DNA of 57,652 nt from Phycisphaerae bacterium (GCA_030745875.1 JASLNT010000034.1:1-57652), one strand, 5' to 3'; counted from the stretch's first letter, positions 1 to 9,397 are shown. Notes: generated by a model not told the origin, from the sequence alone. Translations and numbers: made by a program.

Positions 1-68
1 GCCAGTGCGGCCTGAGCTTCCTGTAACTTTCGAACCACTTGCTGTGGCGTGTGACGCTTGCGTTTCAT
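1..68 (-). CDS. IS3-family transposase OrfA, N-terminal fragment
   Basis: Only the first 22 codons are in the window. The peptide begins MKRKRHTPQQVVRKLQEAQ, which is the typical start of the helix-turn-helix OrfA of IS3-family elements (MKRKR..T.EQ...KL.EA). OrfA binds the element ends, and the full transposase is usually made with OrfB by a -1 frameshift. An AAGGA ribosome binding site lies just upstream of the ATG at 66-68. The rest of the gene, including the DDE domain, is outside the window. Confidence 0.65.
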   Translation of the reverse strand, partial: MKRKRHTPQQVVRKLQEAQAAL

Positions 69-135
69 GAGAATTCCTTTCGATTAAAAGTCTACTCGAA
101 ACTCTCATAACACCTGGATCAAATTTCGGGGTGCA
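1..135 (-). mobile_element. End of an IS3-family insertion sequence (partial)
   Basis: The window opens inside an insertion sequence. Read on the minus strand, its end starts with TGCACCCCGAAATTTGATCC at position 135. A 5'-TG terminus is usual for the IS3 family. An OrfA-like start codon follows about 67 bases inside the element. Only this end is visible, so the target duplication and the second inverted repeat cannot be checked. The family call rests on the N-terminus of the transposase and on the shape of the terminus. Confidence 0.6.
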
Positions 136-333
136 AGCCAAGTAACCCTATTGTTGGTCTTGGCCGTAGTGGCCTGCTTCGCGACAAACGCGATGGCCGG
201 AAGTTCCAAGTATGCAAACAACCAACTAGAACAGAAACTTGACGCCCCAGGCGGTCTGGGGTATTCATACCCACAAGCGCTACACTATTGCTCCGCCCGC
301 GCTACAGTTTTACTTCGCCCTTTACACGCATAA
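136..333 (+). pseudogene. 5'-truncated gene for a secreted protein next to the IS end
   Basis: An open frame leaves the IS end at position 135 and continues to a TAA at 331-333. Its first residues, VTLLLVLAVVACFATNAMA, look like the hydrophobic core and cleavage region of a signal peptide, but there is no start codon or ribosome binding site in the expected place. The simplest reading is a gene whose 5' end was removed or displaced by the insertion sequence. The remainder, about 45 residues, matches nothing I recognise. A TTG at 151 could serve as a start, so a small intact gene cannot be excluded. Confidence 0.4.
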
Positions 334-385
334 CGGACTGATAGACTCCAAGCCCCCGCGATAACGACATGATAGGAGCACCCAG

Positions 386-1702
386 ATGAGTTTTAGATTG
401 ACCTGTCTCACAACGTGCGTGAGTTTCGTACTTGTATCGACATTGATCTCCGGCGCCGCCGAGCCGAAAGAGAAAAACCCTGCGTCAGGATGGCCCCAAT
501 GGCATGGCGTGCATCGGGACGGAAAGTCGCTGGATACGGGGCTGCTGAAAAGCTGGCCGAAGGAGGGCCCGAAGCTGTTGTGGAAGGCGACGAACATGGG
601 GCAGGGATACTCGACGGTGTCCATTGGCGGTGGGCTTATCTACACCACCGGGCGCAAGGAGAAGGGAAACCCGGGCAATCCGCCTTCTGAAAAGGGAATC
701 GTGGACCATCGCCCGGGCGAGCGACTGTTCATGATGGGAATCGACATGAACGGGAAGGTCAAGTGGGACAAAGATATCGGCCAAGCCTTCAACGGTAACC
801 ACGTGTACACCGGATCGCGCGCCACGCCCACGTACGACAACGGAGACCTGTACCTGATAACCGGACTCGGCGTGCTGGGACGCTACGACGCCAAGACCGG
901 AGACACCAAGTGGCAGCGGAACATCAAGAAGGATTTCAAGACGCTCAAGATGAGGTGGGCGTTCACCGAATCGATACTGATCATCGACGACCTGTTGATA
1001 GTCACTCCCGGCGGTGAGGACCACTTTATGGTCGCCCTCGAGAAGAAGACGGGCAAGACGGTCTGGAAATCCGGATCGTTCGGGCCAGCGCACTACACTT
1101 CGCCGATTTACGTCGAGTACAAGGGCGTCCCGATGGTCATCAACGGCGGCGGCGAGGGCATTATCGGTGTTCACGCGAAAACCGGGAAGATTCTCTGGGC
1201 CAATAACTTCGCCAAAGGCAACATGGCCAACGTTCCCACGCCCTCGTTCGTGGATGGATACGTCTTCTGGTCAGTCGGATACGGTAAGGGTTCGATATGC
1301 CTGAAGCTGTCGGTGATCGGAAAGAAGGTCAAAGCGAAAATCGCCTGGAAGAGCATGGACATCCGCACGCAATACGGCGGATGGGTCATACACGACGGAT
1401 ACATCTACGGAAACAACATGTACGAATGGTCGTGCGTGGAGCTGAAGACCGGGAAGACCGTCTGGAAAGGCATAGGCGTCAAGAAGGGTTCGATCTCCTA
1501 CGCCGACGGAATGCTGTACCTATACGGGATAGACAAGGGGCAAGTCGCCCTGGCTGAGGCGACGACGAAGGGGCTGAAACTCGTGGGCGACTTCAACGTC
1601 GCCGGAAGAGGAACCAGCAGAGCTCATCCGGTGATCACAGGCGGACGCATGTACATCCGCTACGACGACAACCTGTACTGCTTCGACGTGAAAGCGAAGT
1701 AA
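386..1702 (+). CDS. Secreted PQQ-like beta-propeller protein (paralog A)
   Basis: 438 residues. The first 24 or so form a signal peptide (MSFRLTCLTTCVSFVLVSTL, then an AAEP cleavage region). The rest consists of PQQ_2-type propeller repeats, recognisable by recurring A-K-TGK-VWK blades such as KKTGKTVWKS and LKTGKTVWKG. There is also an entry motif, WPQWHGVHRDGKS, seen at the start of many planctomycetal propellers of this type. I see no alcohol-dehydrogenase-specific residues, so binding of the PQQ cofactor is not shown. It is probably a periplasmic scaffold or an electron-transfer or ligand-binding protein. AGGAG at 374-378 fixes the start. It is a close paralog of the protein at 14165-15490 and shares its C-terminal YDDNLYCFDVKAK. 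It converges with the HzsA-related gene downstream. Confidence 0.85.
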   Translation: MSFRLTCLTTCVSFVLVSTLISGAAEPKEKNPASGWPQWHGVHRDGKSLDTGLLKSWPKEGPKLLWKATNMGQGYSTVSIGGGLIYTTGRKEKGNPGNPPSEKGIVDHRPGERLFMMGIDMNGKVKWDKDIGQAFNGNHVYTGSRATPTYDNGDLYLITGLGVLGRYDAKTGDTKWQRNIKKDFKTLKMRWAFTESILIIDDLLIVTPGGEDHFMVALEKKTGKTVWKSGSFGPAHYTSPIYVEYKGVPMVINGGGEGIIGVHAKTGKILWANNFAKGNMANVPTPSFVDGYVFWSVGYGKGSICLKLSVIGKKVKAKIAWKSMDIRTQYGGWVIHDGYIYGNNMYEWSCVELKTGKTVWKGIGVKKGSISYADGMLYLYGIDKGQVALAEATTKGLKLVGDFNVAGRGTSRAHPVITGGRMYIRYDDNLYCFDVKAK

Positions 1703-1763
1703 CACCGGGTTTCACCGGTCCACAGATTGCTATCTGCGGGCTTCGTTGCTAGCGACACAGGAA

Positions 1764-4643
1764 CTACTTTCCCGCCACCGGCAGCGGTCGAAACTTCGGA
1801 TCGTCTTTCCACCTGAGGTTCTTCTTGCCCTCGTGCGTTCCGTAATACGGGGCGTTGGCGTCGATCCAGGTTACGATCTTGATGAACTCGTTGCGCGTGA
1901 TCTTCGACTTGCACGGGGCCTTGAGAATCCGCTGGGTCAGTATGCTGCGGTGCGAACCGAACGACAGAGGCGGCTCGGCCGGTACGTTGGCGCTGCCAAA
2001 TCCGCCTTCAAGATAGCTCACGAGCCTCTTCTTCTTCTTGGTCAGGGCTTCGTAGGATTTACTGAACTTTGTGGTCAGAACTCCGGTAAGGTTCAATTCG
2101 CCCTTGGGCTTCTCGCCGCTGTGGCAGCCGAGGCAGTGCTTGTCCAAAATCGGCTGGATGTCGGAGGCGTAGTGAACGGTGCGGGGTCCGGTATCGCCCG
2201 GCTGCGGCTTGGGGTCCACTACCGGGAACTTCGTCGCTATCGGGCGAGCGGACTTCAGGCCCGGAGCGTTACGGCGGAACTCGTGACAACCGATGCACGA
2301 TCGCGATTCGCCCGGGCGGAGGTTAATGAACGTCCGCATGCGGTGCAGTTCCATGTAGTCTTCATCCAGCGCCTGGAAGAATACGTTTCTGTTGGCGGGC
2401 ACTCTGAAGAATGCAGACCCGTCTTCGTGGACCTTCACGATACCGTAGATCTTCTTGATCGAAACATCGCCTCCGCCGCTTACGGCCGAGGCTTCCATAC
2501 CGGCTCCGTCGCCCTGCTGACCGGCCCGCACGGCGTCGCGCCAGGACAGGTTCATCGCGGCCATTACGCGAACGTACTTGACCCTCCCGCGCTTGATCCC
2601 GGGCAGACCGCGGTAGACGTCCTGGAGGAACATCGTAGCCAGCCCTTTGGATTTCGTGTAGGCGGTGTGCACCGCGTTTGTGTCGTCCACGGGCGTAATG
2701 TTCACCGGCGCCTTGCGTTTGCGCAGCGGAACGGGCTGATGACAGGCGATGTTCTGGTCGCGATACAGCTCAGCCCGGTTGCCCCAGTTGTCCAGCACGT
2801 ACAGAGCGTGTCCGGCGCCTGTCTTGTGCGACCCCCCGGGCGCGTGGGAGACCATGAAGAACTTCTCGCTGAACGGGTAAGGTTCGGCGAATCCGCCCTT
2901 GTTGCCTGTTCTGGGATAGAGGCCCGGATACTCGATCTCCGGGGTGAGGTTCGTCATCGCATCGGCGGTGCGCCTGTGTCGGCGGGTGTCCAGCAGGACC
3001 ATCGGGCCGGCCAGACCACCGTGGTGCCCGATCCCGATCGCCGCGAACTTGCGGCTGTTGGGGATACTGCAGGCGTTTATCATCGCCCCGGGGCAGACAA
3101 CCATGTTCTTGTACAGGTGATCCGGTCCGCTTCCGTCGGGGCGGACCGTCCAGAGGCTCTGGACGTTCCCGAAACCCTTGTCGATATACTCCCATCGCGT
3201 ATAGGCAATCCGCCCGTCGTGCAGCAGAATGGGCGAGAGTTCATTGACCTGGGCTCCGGAAATGCACCGCATGTTCTTGCCATCGGTGTCCATTACGTGC
3301 AGCGTCGTCGACGTCTGAGGCGCACAGAGAACCGAACGCCGGCTGCGAGACGAGGCGAACATGATCTTCCCATCGGGCAGGTAGATCGGATCCATGTCGT
3401 TGTACCCGTCCCGGCAGTACTTACCGCCATAGGGTTCGTTTTCCAGGATCGGATCATGAGTCAACTGGCGCAACGGCGTGCCCTTGGCCCGGAGCCCGGT
3501 GGACGGGTCGATCTGGATTTCGTAGATTCGGTACTGCTCGGCGCCCTCGACTGACTTGGTGTAGTTGAACACCACTCTGGTGGCGTCAAACGACAGGTCG
3601 AACCGCCCGAACACACCACCGGTAAGCTCCGGAACCAACTCTGTGACTTTTCCGTCAGCTCGCACGGGCGAGAGAACGCAGAGATTACCGCCCGGATTGC
3701 CCCAGTTTCTATGCCCGGTGTAAACGCTTGCGTGGCGGGTGAATCTCTTGACAAATATGAGCCTGTCGAACTTCAGCGCCGGATGGTCCAGCATCACCCG
3801 TTTTCGAAACACTATCCACTGGTCGTCCATCTCCTGCCACTGCTCCGGTCCGCCCTCGGCCTCTAGAGCCTTCTGTTTGACCAGTAACGCGTCAAGCTGC
3901 TTCAGGTGCTCCGGGCCGTTGGGATAGTCCGGACCGAGCATCTTGATCTTGTCGAGGATCGTCATCCGCAACGCCTCTGGAACAATGCTGTTGGCAGGCA
4001 GGAAATGACGTCGGTTCATCAGCGGGATCCTAGTCAGATCCAGCTTGCGCGTGATTGATGATTTCCACCCTTTCGGATACTTCTCGGCGGTTTCCAGACG
4101 TATCTCGATCAGGTTCGACGGCGAGCCGTTCCTTGTGAATTTCAGCGTGCGCTTGCCCGCTTCGATCTTGAACTCGCAGGAGTCCTCCCACTGGGCTCCG
4201 TGCAGATGCCACGTGCGTTTGGGCAACCCTTCATGCACGTTGGGATGGCGATCCATATACGGCGGGGCGTTGTCGGTCTTCTCGGCGCAGCACGTTCCGA
4301 TTTTCTTACCGTCGATCATGACATCCAGCGGGTAGACGCCCGCCGATGCGTAACGCACGCGGAGCTTCCACAACCCGGTCACGGGAATGTCCAAGTCGTA
4401 TTCCACCGCAAAGGGCGTCTTGCCCGAGCCTGTCATCATCAGACCGGGAGCCTTGTCGCGATAGTCACCATATCTTCCGGGATTCACAACGACCCGGGCG
4501 TTGCCTCGATCGTACTGCCAGCATTGAAGTCTGATTGATCCGGCGCGGGCTCGATCAAGCCCAAACACTCCCAGGCACACCGCCCCCAGCACCATCAACG
4601 TCAACCGGCGATACGGTCGCGACAGACACGATTCTCTCATCAT
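1764..4643 (-). CDS. HzsA-related multidomain protein with two CxxCH heme motifs
   Basis: 959 residues, exported (signal peptide over about the first 35). Residues 37-200 form a beta-sandwich module that looks carbohydrate-binding, beginning IRLQCWQYDRGNARV. It is followed by a TolB/PD40-like propeller (blades such as YLPDGKIMFASSRS) and a C-terminal region related to the hydrazine synthase alpha subunit. There are two c-type heme motifs, CIGCH at about 783 and CLGCH at about 837. In hydrazine synthase one heme site is CxxCHxxxY; here the residue four places after the histidine is Arg, so the site chemistry should differ. No hydrazine synthase beta or gamma genes are near, so hydrazine synthesis is unlikely. 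A redox or carbohydrate-linked role is inference. GTG at 4646 or ATG at 4640 are alternative starts. A GGGAG lies about eight bases before 4643. Confidence 0.75.
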   Translation of the reverse strand: MMRESCLSRPYRRLTLMVLGAVCLGVFGLDRARAGSIRLQCWQYDRGNARVVVNPGRYGDYRDKAPGLMMTGSGKTPFAVEYDLDIPVTGLWKLRVRYASAGVYPLDVMIDGKKIGTCCAEKTDNAPPYMDRHPNVHEGLPKRTWHLHGAQWEDSCEFKIEAGKRTLKFTRNGSPSNLIEIRLETAEKYPKGWKSSITRKLDLTRIPLMNRRHFLPANSIVPEALRMTILDKIKMLGPDYPNGPEHLKQLDALLVKQKALEAEGGPEQWQEMDDQWIVFRKRVMLDHPALKFDRLIFVKRFTRHASVYTGHRNWGNPGGNLCVLSPVRADGKVTELVPELTGGVFGRFDLSFDATRVVFNYTKSVEGAEQYRIYEIQIDPSTGLRAKGTPLRQLTHDPILENEPYGGKYCRDGYNDMDPIYLPDGKIMFASSRSRRSVLCAPQTSTTLHVMDTDGKNMRCISGAQVNELSPILLHDGRIAYTRWEYIDKGFGNVQSLWTVRPDGSGPDHLYKNMVVCPGAMINACSIPNSRKFAAIGIGHHGGLAGPMVLLDTRRHRRTADAMTNLTPEIEYPGLYPRTGNKGGFAEPYPFSEKFFMVSHAPGGSHKTGAGHALYVLDNWGNRAELYRDQNIACHQPVPLRKRKAPVNITPVDDTNAVHTAYTKSKGLATMFLQDVYRGLPGIKRGRVKYVRVMAAMNLSWRDAVRAGQQGDGAGMEASAVSGGGDVSIKKIYGIVKVHEDGSAFFRVPANRNVFFQALDEDYMELHRMRTFINLRPGESRSCIGCHEFRRNAPGLKSARPIATKFPVVDPKPQPGDTGPRTVHYASDIQPILDKHCLGCHSGEKPKGELNLTGVLTTKFSKSYEALTKKKKRLVSYLEGGFGSANVPAEPPLSFGSHRSILTQRILKAPCKSKITRNEFIKIVTWIDANAPYYGTHEGKKNLRWKDDPKFRPLPVAGK

Positions 4644-4704
4644 CACAAGTCTCCCTGAAACAAGAAGGCTGCTGTTCTTCTATCCTTCTGTAACGACAGT
4701 TACT

Positions 4705-4733
4705 ATTATAAACTTAACGCAGGTTTTCGGAAA
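4705..4733 (-). promoter_or_regulatory. Candidate promoter of the HzsA-related gene
   Basis: On the minus strand an exact TATAAT (4705-4710) is preceded, after 17 bases, by TTTCCG (4728-4733), which matches the -35 consensus at only three positions. The spacing and the distance to the start at 4643 fit. A weak -35 of this kind often needs an activator, and the palindrome at 4729-4741 overlaps it. Confidence 0.45.
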
Positions 4734-4741
4734 TAATTTCC
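4729..4741. promoter_or_regulatory. Perfect palindrome GGAAATAATTTCC, possible operator
   Basis: A 13-base perfect palindrome around a central A lies in the 164-base gap between two divergent genes. It overlaps the weak -35 element of the leftward promoter and sits about 70 bases upstream of the rightward gene. It shares the GGAA-N5-TTCC form with the palindrome at 31333-31345, so both could bind the same regulator. No regulator gene is visible in the window. Confidence 0.35.
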
Positions 4742-4807
4742 TTTCTCCTGCAATTCTCCACGAGCGAACACGTATATAGATTCACATCCTGACCCAGGAG
4801 CTGAATA

Positions 4808-7800
4808 ATGACAAAGTCCAACTGCGTAGTCTGTCTCGCTCTGTTTGCCCTATCGACGGTCGCAACCGCCCAAGAATACGATTTTTACAAACATCTCCGG
4901 TATCCATCCAAACTTGTACCCGGGGCGGGCCTGGACAAGATTCAGCAGGAAGGCGGACCCGACGCAGTCGGATACAAACGCCGTACAGTCCAGTGGTGGC
5001 CCCGCAAGGGTCAGGACATCGTAGACATCCCCAAAGGAGCCCCGCTGCGCACCTGGACTCGCAACAAGGGGCAGAAAGACCCCGAAGCCCTGGCCGGCGT
5101 CTGCCGCACCTGGACTGCTTCAGACCCCGAGACATTCAAAGCCCACCTTATAGGCTTCAGGAGCTTCGGAACATCAACCTACTTCTCCGACGATCCGACG
5201 AGCGTACACATACCCGAAGCGGTTCTGCGCCTCGAAGACGGAAGGGTCAGGGCGATCGTAAACTACGGACCGTTCAGCTATATGGTCAGCCCCGAAGATC
5301 ACACGTTCATTCACAAGACCTGGGAGAAAGCCTACCCGAAACTCTACGCCAAAGTCACCCAGGGCGATCTGCCGCACACATCCAAACTGCAATTGAAACG
5401 CCTGGAAGACGTATCACCGAAATTCAACGGAATCGAACCAGCCAAAGACGCCAAATATCCGCTCTGGGCCGAAGCGCCGGACACCATAGAAATCGAAACC
5501 CCGCACTTCTACACCGTAGCCCACCCGAAAGCCTGGGGTAAGCCCGGAGGCTGGTGCAACGACAATATTCAACGCCGCAATCTCTGGCGCAAGCACGTCC
5601 TGGAGTTCATCGAGAATTTCTGGACATACGTCGAGGCATCCGGTGCCTCAATGCCCTACTGGCGCCGCCACGAAACCAACAAGAAATACCAGATCCACAT
5701 TTGGCGCTCCAGATGCGCCGGCGGTTGGGGGCACTGCGGGATCGGCGACTGCAGTCCCGTAGCGCTGGGACACGAATTTTTCCACGGACAACCCATGGGC
5801 GGATACCCCGGCGGAGAAACAATGTGCAACGCCGGGCAGCACACGATCATCCCGGCCGAACTGCAGATGTTCAACGGAAACTTTCGGTATCCGTGGCGCA
5901 ACGCGAACTACATGGCGTATCAGTCGTCACTGCCCTTTTTCGTTCTGGCCGACGACCCAAACTGGGGCCAGGCCGCCCAGATCGTTCTCGGATGTCTGGC
6001 CAGCCGCGAGGATCACACCTACTACCACACGATCGCCAGGCTCGGACAGAAAAAGGGGATCTGGAAGAACGGCGTCAGGGGATTCGGCGACTTTTTCGGC
6101 CAATACGCCGCACGTATGGTCACTTGCGACTTTGTCGAGCAGTTCTCCATCAGGAGCAAGTATGGAATGCCCGAATGCAGTTATCTGTATCCGGTGTACG
6201 GACAGGAGAACCGATACCGCATATCCAACGCTGAAGCTCCAAGATGGGGAGGATTCAACATCGTCCGCCTGAATGTCGACGAGGGCGCCAAAGAAATCGC
6301 GGTGGATTTCGCAGGCGATCACGATCCGACGCTGCATTCAGACTGGCGGGCCTGCATAGTGGCCGTCGACCCCGCCGGGCGGGCGCGCTACAGCCCGTTG
6401 TGGAATAAGGGGAAGATGAACTTTCAACTCAAGTCGACCGACAAACACGTATGGCTGACCGTGTCGGCGTGCCCAAGTGCGTTCCCGGTCAACCAGGGCG
6501 ATGACGGGCGGGCGCACGGTTTCCCGGCGCTGTTCCTTACGGGCTCCCGCGCGGCGCGGTATCCGTGGGAGGCGACGCTCACCGGATGCAGACCGGGCAC
6601 ACCGCACCGCAGACAGGGCGACATAGAAAACTTCGATGAACTGTTCGGACGATGCGATTCGGGCAATACTTATCTGAACTACTCTGTCAAGCATGAAGTA
6701 CCCATTCCGTCTACGGACAGAGACAGCAAGCTCGCACAGAAGAAACTCTCCGAGATGCTGCCCCGCCTAAAGGCCTCAGCCGACGCGCTGGAGGCGAAAG
6801 TACAGGCAGGCAAGCTCAACAAAGGGTACTTCTGGTCCAAGAGGAACATGATGCACCTGGACATGGCTGGGAGAATCAAGCTCCTGCAGGACAACGCCAA
6901 AGGCAAACCGCATACCAATGGCGGCGGATTCGTCGCCGACAGCGCGAAGGTCGCCGCAACCGCATACGTGGGACCAAACGCAATGGTCTTCGACGGGGCG
7001 ACGGTGAAAGACAACGCATGCATCAAGGATTTCGCCGTCGTCTTCGGGCCGAAAACCGTTATCGCCGGAAACGCCAAGATCGGCGGAAGGGCCTGGGTTG
7101 TCGGAGACCTGAAGGTTTCCGGAAACGCACGCATCGGCGAAGGAGCCACGGTCACCACCGTCCTGCGGACCCCGCGCACGCCCTCGGTCCGCTACGAAGG
7201 CCAAGCCGACATCACCGGCAGTGCGGTCATCAAGGGCGAATGCTACCTGCACCTGTGCTACGCAGACGACGTGACGCTGACCGGCGGTGTGGTGCTGGAC
7301 TACGAAGCCGCTGTCGAAGCCCGCAAGAGCGGTGTCTACTCCAATGGGCGATTCTACAGATGGTCCGACCGCAGAGTCCCCTCGTTCAGCACCGGCGCCG
7401 CAGACGAAGGGGCGCTCCTGGCCGACTGGCGATTCAACCAGCCCAAATCCGTCGTGCTTGAAGACGCCTACGTAAACAACAATGGAACCCTGCGCGGAGC
7501 CCCGGAATTCGCCAGCGAAGGCGCCCGCAAGTCCATTGTTCTCAACGGAACCAATCAGTACGCCCTTGCCCCGCCAGGCGTCGCGGACTTCGGTAAGTTG
7601 ACAATCGATATCGCGATCAACCGGTCAGGCGGGGGAAGGCTGTTTGATTTCGGTACGGGCGACGGAGAGTGTTTCTATCTGGCGATCGACGCGCGAAACG
7701 GCAAGCCGGTCCTCGGCGCCCGTCATGCAGGCAAGGACTACAGTGTTGCAGCATCGCAAAGCGCGCCCGCCGGCAAGTGGGCGACCGTGCGCGTCGAGAT

Positions 7801-9256
7801 GGACGGTAAAACTGCGTCAATATTCCTGGATGGAAAGTCCGTCGCAAGGCAGGCTTTTGCGTTCAGCCCGCGCGACGTGTTCATCGGCGACCGCGCAGAA
7901 GGAAACTTCATCGGTTGCGGACGAAACTTGAAAGACTTCTTCAAGGGCAAGATCGATCACTTCCGCATCTACCGCAAGGTCCACGATAATTTCGAAGCCC
8001 TGGGACCGCCTCCCAGCGCATTGACACAAGTCACTGAGTGGTCCCCCGAAGACCAGAAGTTGCACGACGACTGGGCCGGTCGCAGGCTAGCGGCCGAAGG
8101 CAAACTCAACGAGGGCAAGTACGGAGAGATTCAGGAAGAGATTAAGCAATTCAACAAGCAAAAGTCCGACCTCTACAGAGTCAAATCTGCAAAACTCAAG
8201 AGCGTCGAAGACCGAGCAAAACAGGCCGCAGACGACAAGAGGGCTCTCGATCGCAAGATGCAGGCTGAGTACAAGGCCCTGCCCGAGCGAACGAAAACCG
8301 AGAAGGAAATCCAGGAACTCCGGAAGAAGATCGACACCATCAGGCGCGAGATCAGGGAAAGCGAAAAGTGCGTGAAGATAAACAATGAGATTAAGACCTG
8401 CCAGACCCGACGCAGGGAGATCGAAACGGAGATCCGCCAGAGCCCCAAAATCAAGGCGATGGATGCAAAACGCGCCGCGGCCGGGGAAGCCCGGAAGAAA
8501 GCCGAAGAAGCGATAGCCCAGCTTCCGGAAATCAGGAAGCTGAAGGAACTCGCCGACAAGGAAAAAGATAATAAGAAGAGGAGGGCGCTGCAGGACAGAC
8601 ACAGGCGTCTTGCGGAGTCGAAAAAACGATCTGATCCGAAGTGGCAGGAGGCCAACAGGAGTCAGCAGGACCTGAGCAACTCCTCCCGCAAACTGCTGCA
8701 AACCGAAATAAACTCCAACCCTGAACGGAAGAAGATGGAAATGCGGATCGGACGCCTCCACAAGGATCTGCGCGATACGACGTCCAAACTGGAAAAATCG
8801 CATCCGCAACTCGGCGGATTGAACCAGTCGGTTAAAGACAAGCAGGACGCCCTGAACGCAAAGAGAAAGGCAATCGAAAATCGTCACCGCTCAGCAGACG
8901 CCTATAAGCAAGCCGAAACCAATCGCCTCGCCGCCGAGAAAGCCGTCAGGGAAACGCGAGATGAGGATCGCAAGCGCATAGAGCAAAGCAAGGAAGTCAA
9001 AGACCTGGACGCACGTATCGCCAGACTAAACACCGAAGCAGGCTCTGTGCGGAACGCAGCGCTCAAACGCGCCGGAGTGTTCGGGGCGAATCCATACCCC
9101 GGCTCGCGCGCCGCCGAAGCCCAGGCCGAGCGGAGAAGATTCACTTATCGCACGACCGCCGACTGGTCCCACGATGTTCTGGGCGACAACAGGGGAGGCG
9201 AATCCACGGCGCCGAAGAAAATGATCCGCTGGCTCAAGAGCGTCAGAGGATTCTAG
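4808..9256 (+). CDS. Giant exported protein: HExxH metallopeptidase-like, beta-helix, LamG, coiled coil (paralog A)
   Basis: 1482 residues with a signal peptide ending near residue 21. Residues about 20-660 form the region shared with the two paralogs. It resembles the DUF6055-type proteins I know of and carries HEFFHG at 322-327, followed by GGE ending at 337, a plausible zinc site. Residues 703-840 hold hexapeptide-like repeats of a left-handed beta-helix (AYVGPNAMVFDGATVKDNA). Residues 870-1059 are LamG-like. Residues about 1095-1418 are an almost unbroken Lys/Glu/Arg-rich coiled coil. A short C-terminal tail ends WLKSVRGF. AGGAG at 4796-4800 sets the start. In the paralogs the motif is HEWGH; here FF replaces WG. 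Peptidase activity is inferred from the motif only. Unlike its paralogs it has no SUMF1-like gene directly downstream on the same strand. Confidence 0.7.
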   Translation: MTKSNCVVCLALFALSTVATAQEYDFYKHLRYPSKLVPGAGLDKIQQEGGPDAVGYKRRTVQWWPRKGQDIVDIPKGAPLRTWTRNKGQKDPEALAGVCRTWTASDPETFKAHLIGFRSFGTSTYFSDDPTSVHIPEAVLRLEDGRVRAIVNYGPFSYMVSPEDHTFIHKTWEKAYPKLYAKVTQGDLPHTSKLQLKRLEDVSPKFNGIEPAKDAKYPLWAEAPDTIEIETPHFYTVAHPKAWGKPGGWCNDNIQRRNLWRKHVLEFIENFWTYVEASGASMPYWRRHETNKKYQIHIWRSRCAGGWGHCGIGDCSPVALGHEFFHGQPMGGYPGGETMCNAGQHTIIPAELQMFNGNFRYPWRNANYMAYQSSLPFFVLADDPNWGQAAQIVLGCLASREDHTYYHTIARLGQKKGIWKNGVRGFGDFFGQYAARMVTCDFVEQFSIRSKYGMPECSYLYPVYGQENRYRISNAEAPRWGGFNIVRLNVDEGAKEIAVDFAGDHDPTLHSDWRACIVAVDPAGRARYSPLWNKGKMNFQLKSTDKHVWLTVSACPSAFPVNQGDDGRAHGFPALFLTGSRAARYPWEATLTGCRPGTPHRRQGDIENFDELFGRCDSGNTYLNYSVKHEVPIPSTDRDSKLAQKKLSEMLPRLKASADALEAKVQAGKLNKGYFWSKRNMMHLDMAGRIKLLQDNAKGKPHTNGGGFVADSAKVAATAYVGPNAMVFDGATVKDNACIKDFAVVFGPKTVIAGNAKIGGRAWVVGDLKVSGNARIGEGATVTTVLRTPRTPSVRYEGQADITGSAVIKGECYLHLCYADDVTLTGGVVLDYEAAVEARKSGVYSNGRFYRWSDRRVPSFSTGAADEGALLADWRFNQPKSVVLEDAYVNNNGTLRGAPEFASEGARKSIVLNGTNQYALAPPGVADFGKLTIDIAINRSGGGRLFDFGTGDGECFYLAIDARNGKPVLGARHAGKDYSVAASQSAPAGKWATVRVEMDGKTASIFLDGKSVARQAFAFSPRDVFIGDRAEGNFIGCGRNLKDFFKGKIDHFRIYRKVHDNFEALGPPPSALTQVTEWSPEDQKLHDDWAGRRLAAEGKLNEGKYGEIQEEIKQFNKQKSDLYRVKSAKLKSVEDRAKQAADDKRALDRKMQAEYKALPERTKTEKEIQELRKKIDTIRREIRESEKCVKINNEIKTCQTRRREIETEIRQSPKIKAMDAKRAAAGEARKKAEEAIAQLPEIRKLKELADKEKDNKKRRALQDRHRRLAESKKRSDPKWQEANRSQQDLSNSSRKLLQTEINSNPERKKMEMRIGRLHKDLRDTTSKLEKSHPQLGGLNQSVKDKQDALNAKRKAIENRHRSADAYKQAETNRLAAEKAVRETRDEDRKRIEQSKEVKDLDARIARLNTEAGSVRNAALKRAGVFGANPYPGSRAAEAQAERRRFTYRTTADWSHDVLGDNRGGESTAPKKMIRWLKSVRGF

Positions 9257-9397
9257 GCTCCACACGCCGCAGGCCGTCGAATATTTACGCTGTTATGACC
9301 GCCCCACTGCGTCATAGCTGTCGCGGCCGCAGATGGATTCAATACCCACGCGCCTGAAAGGGTCGAAGACATCAACAGCGTCAGATAAGCGGCCTGC

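Noticed and set aside
199..207. GGAAGTTCC palindrome upstream of the first PQQ-like gene
   Set aside because: It resembles the promoter palindromes but has one spacer base instead of five and lies inside the truncated frame, 180 bases from the start codon; one such match is expected by chance.
1723..1736. CAGAT-TGCT-ATCTG hairpin between convergent genes
   Set aside because: The five-pair stem is too short and no U-tract follows, so I do not call a terminator.
1746..3554. Long open frame on the plus strand inside the HzsA-related gene
   Set aside because: It is antisense to a gene with a signal peptide, propeller motifs and CxxCH sites; it has no recognisable motif and is an effect of codon bias at high GC.
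9292..9318. Hairpin TATGAC...GTCATA between convergent genes as a terminator
   Set aside because: The stem is only about six to eight pairs with an 11-base loop and no U-tract on either strand.
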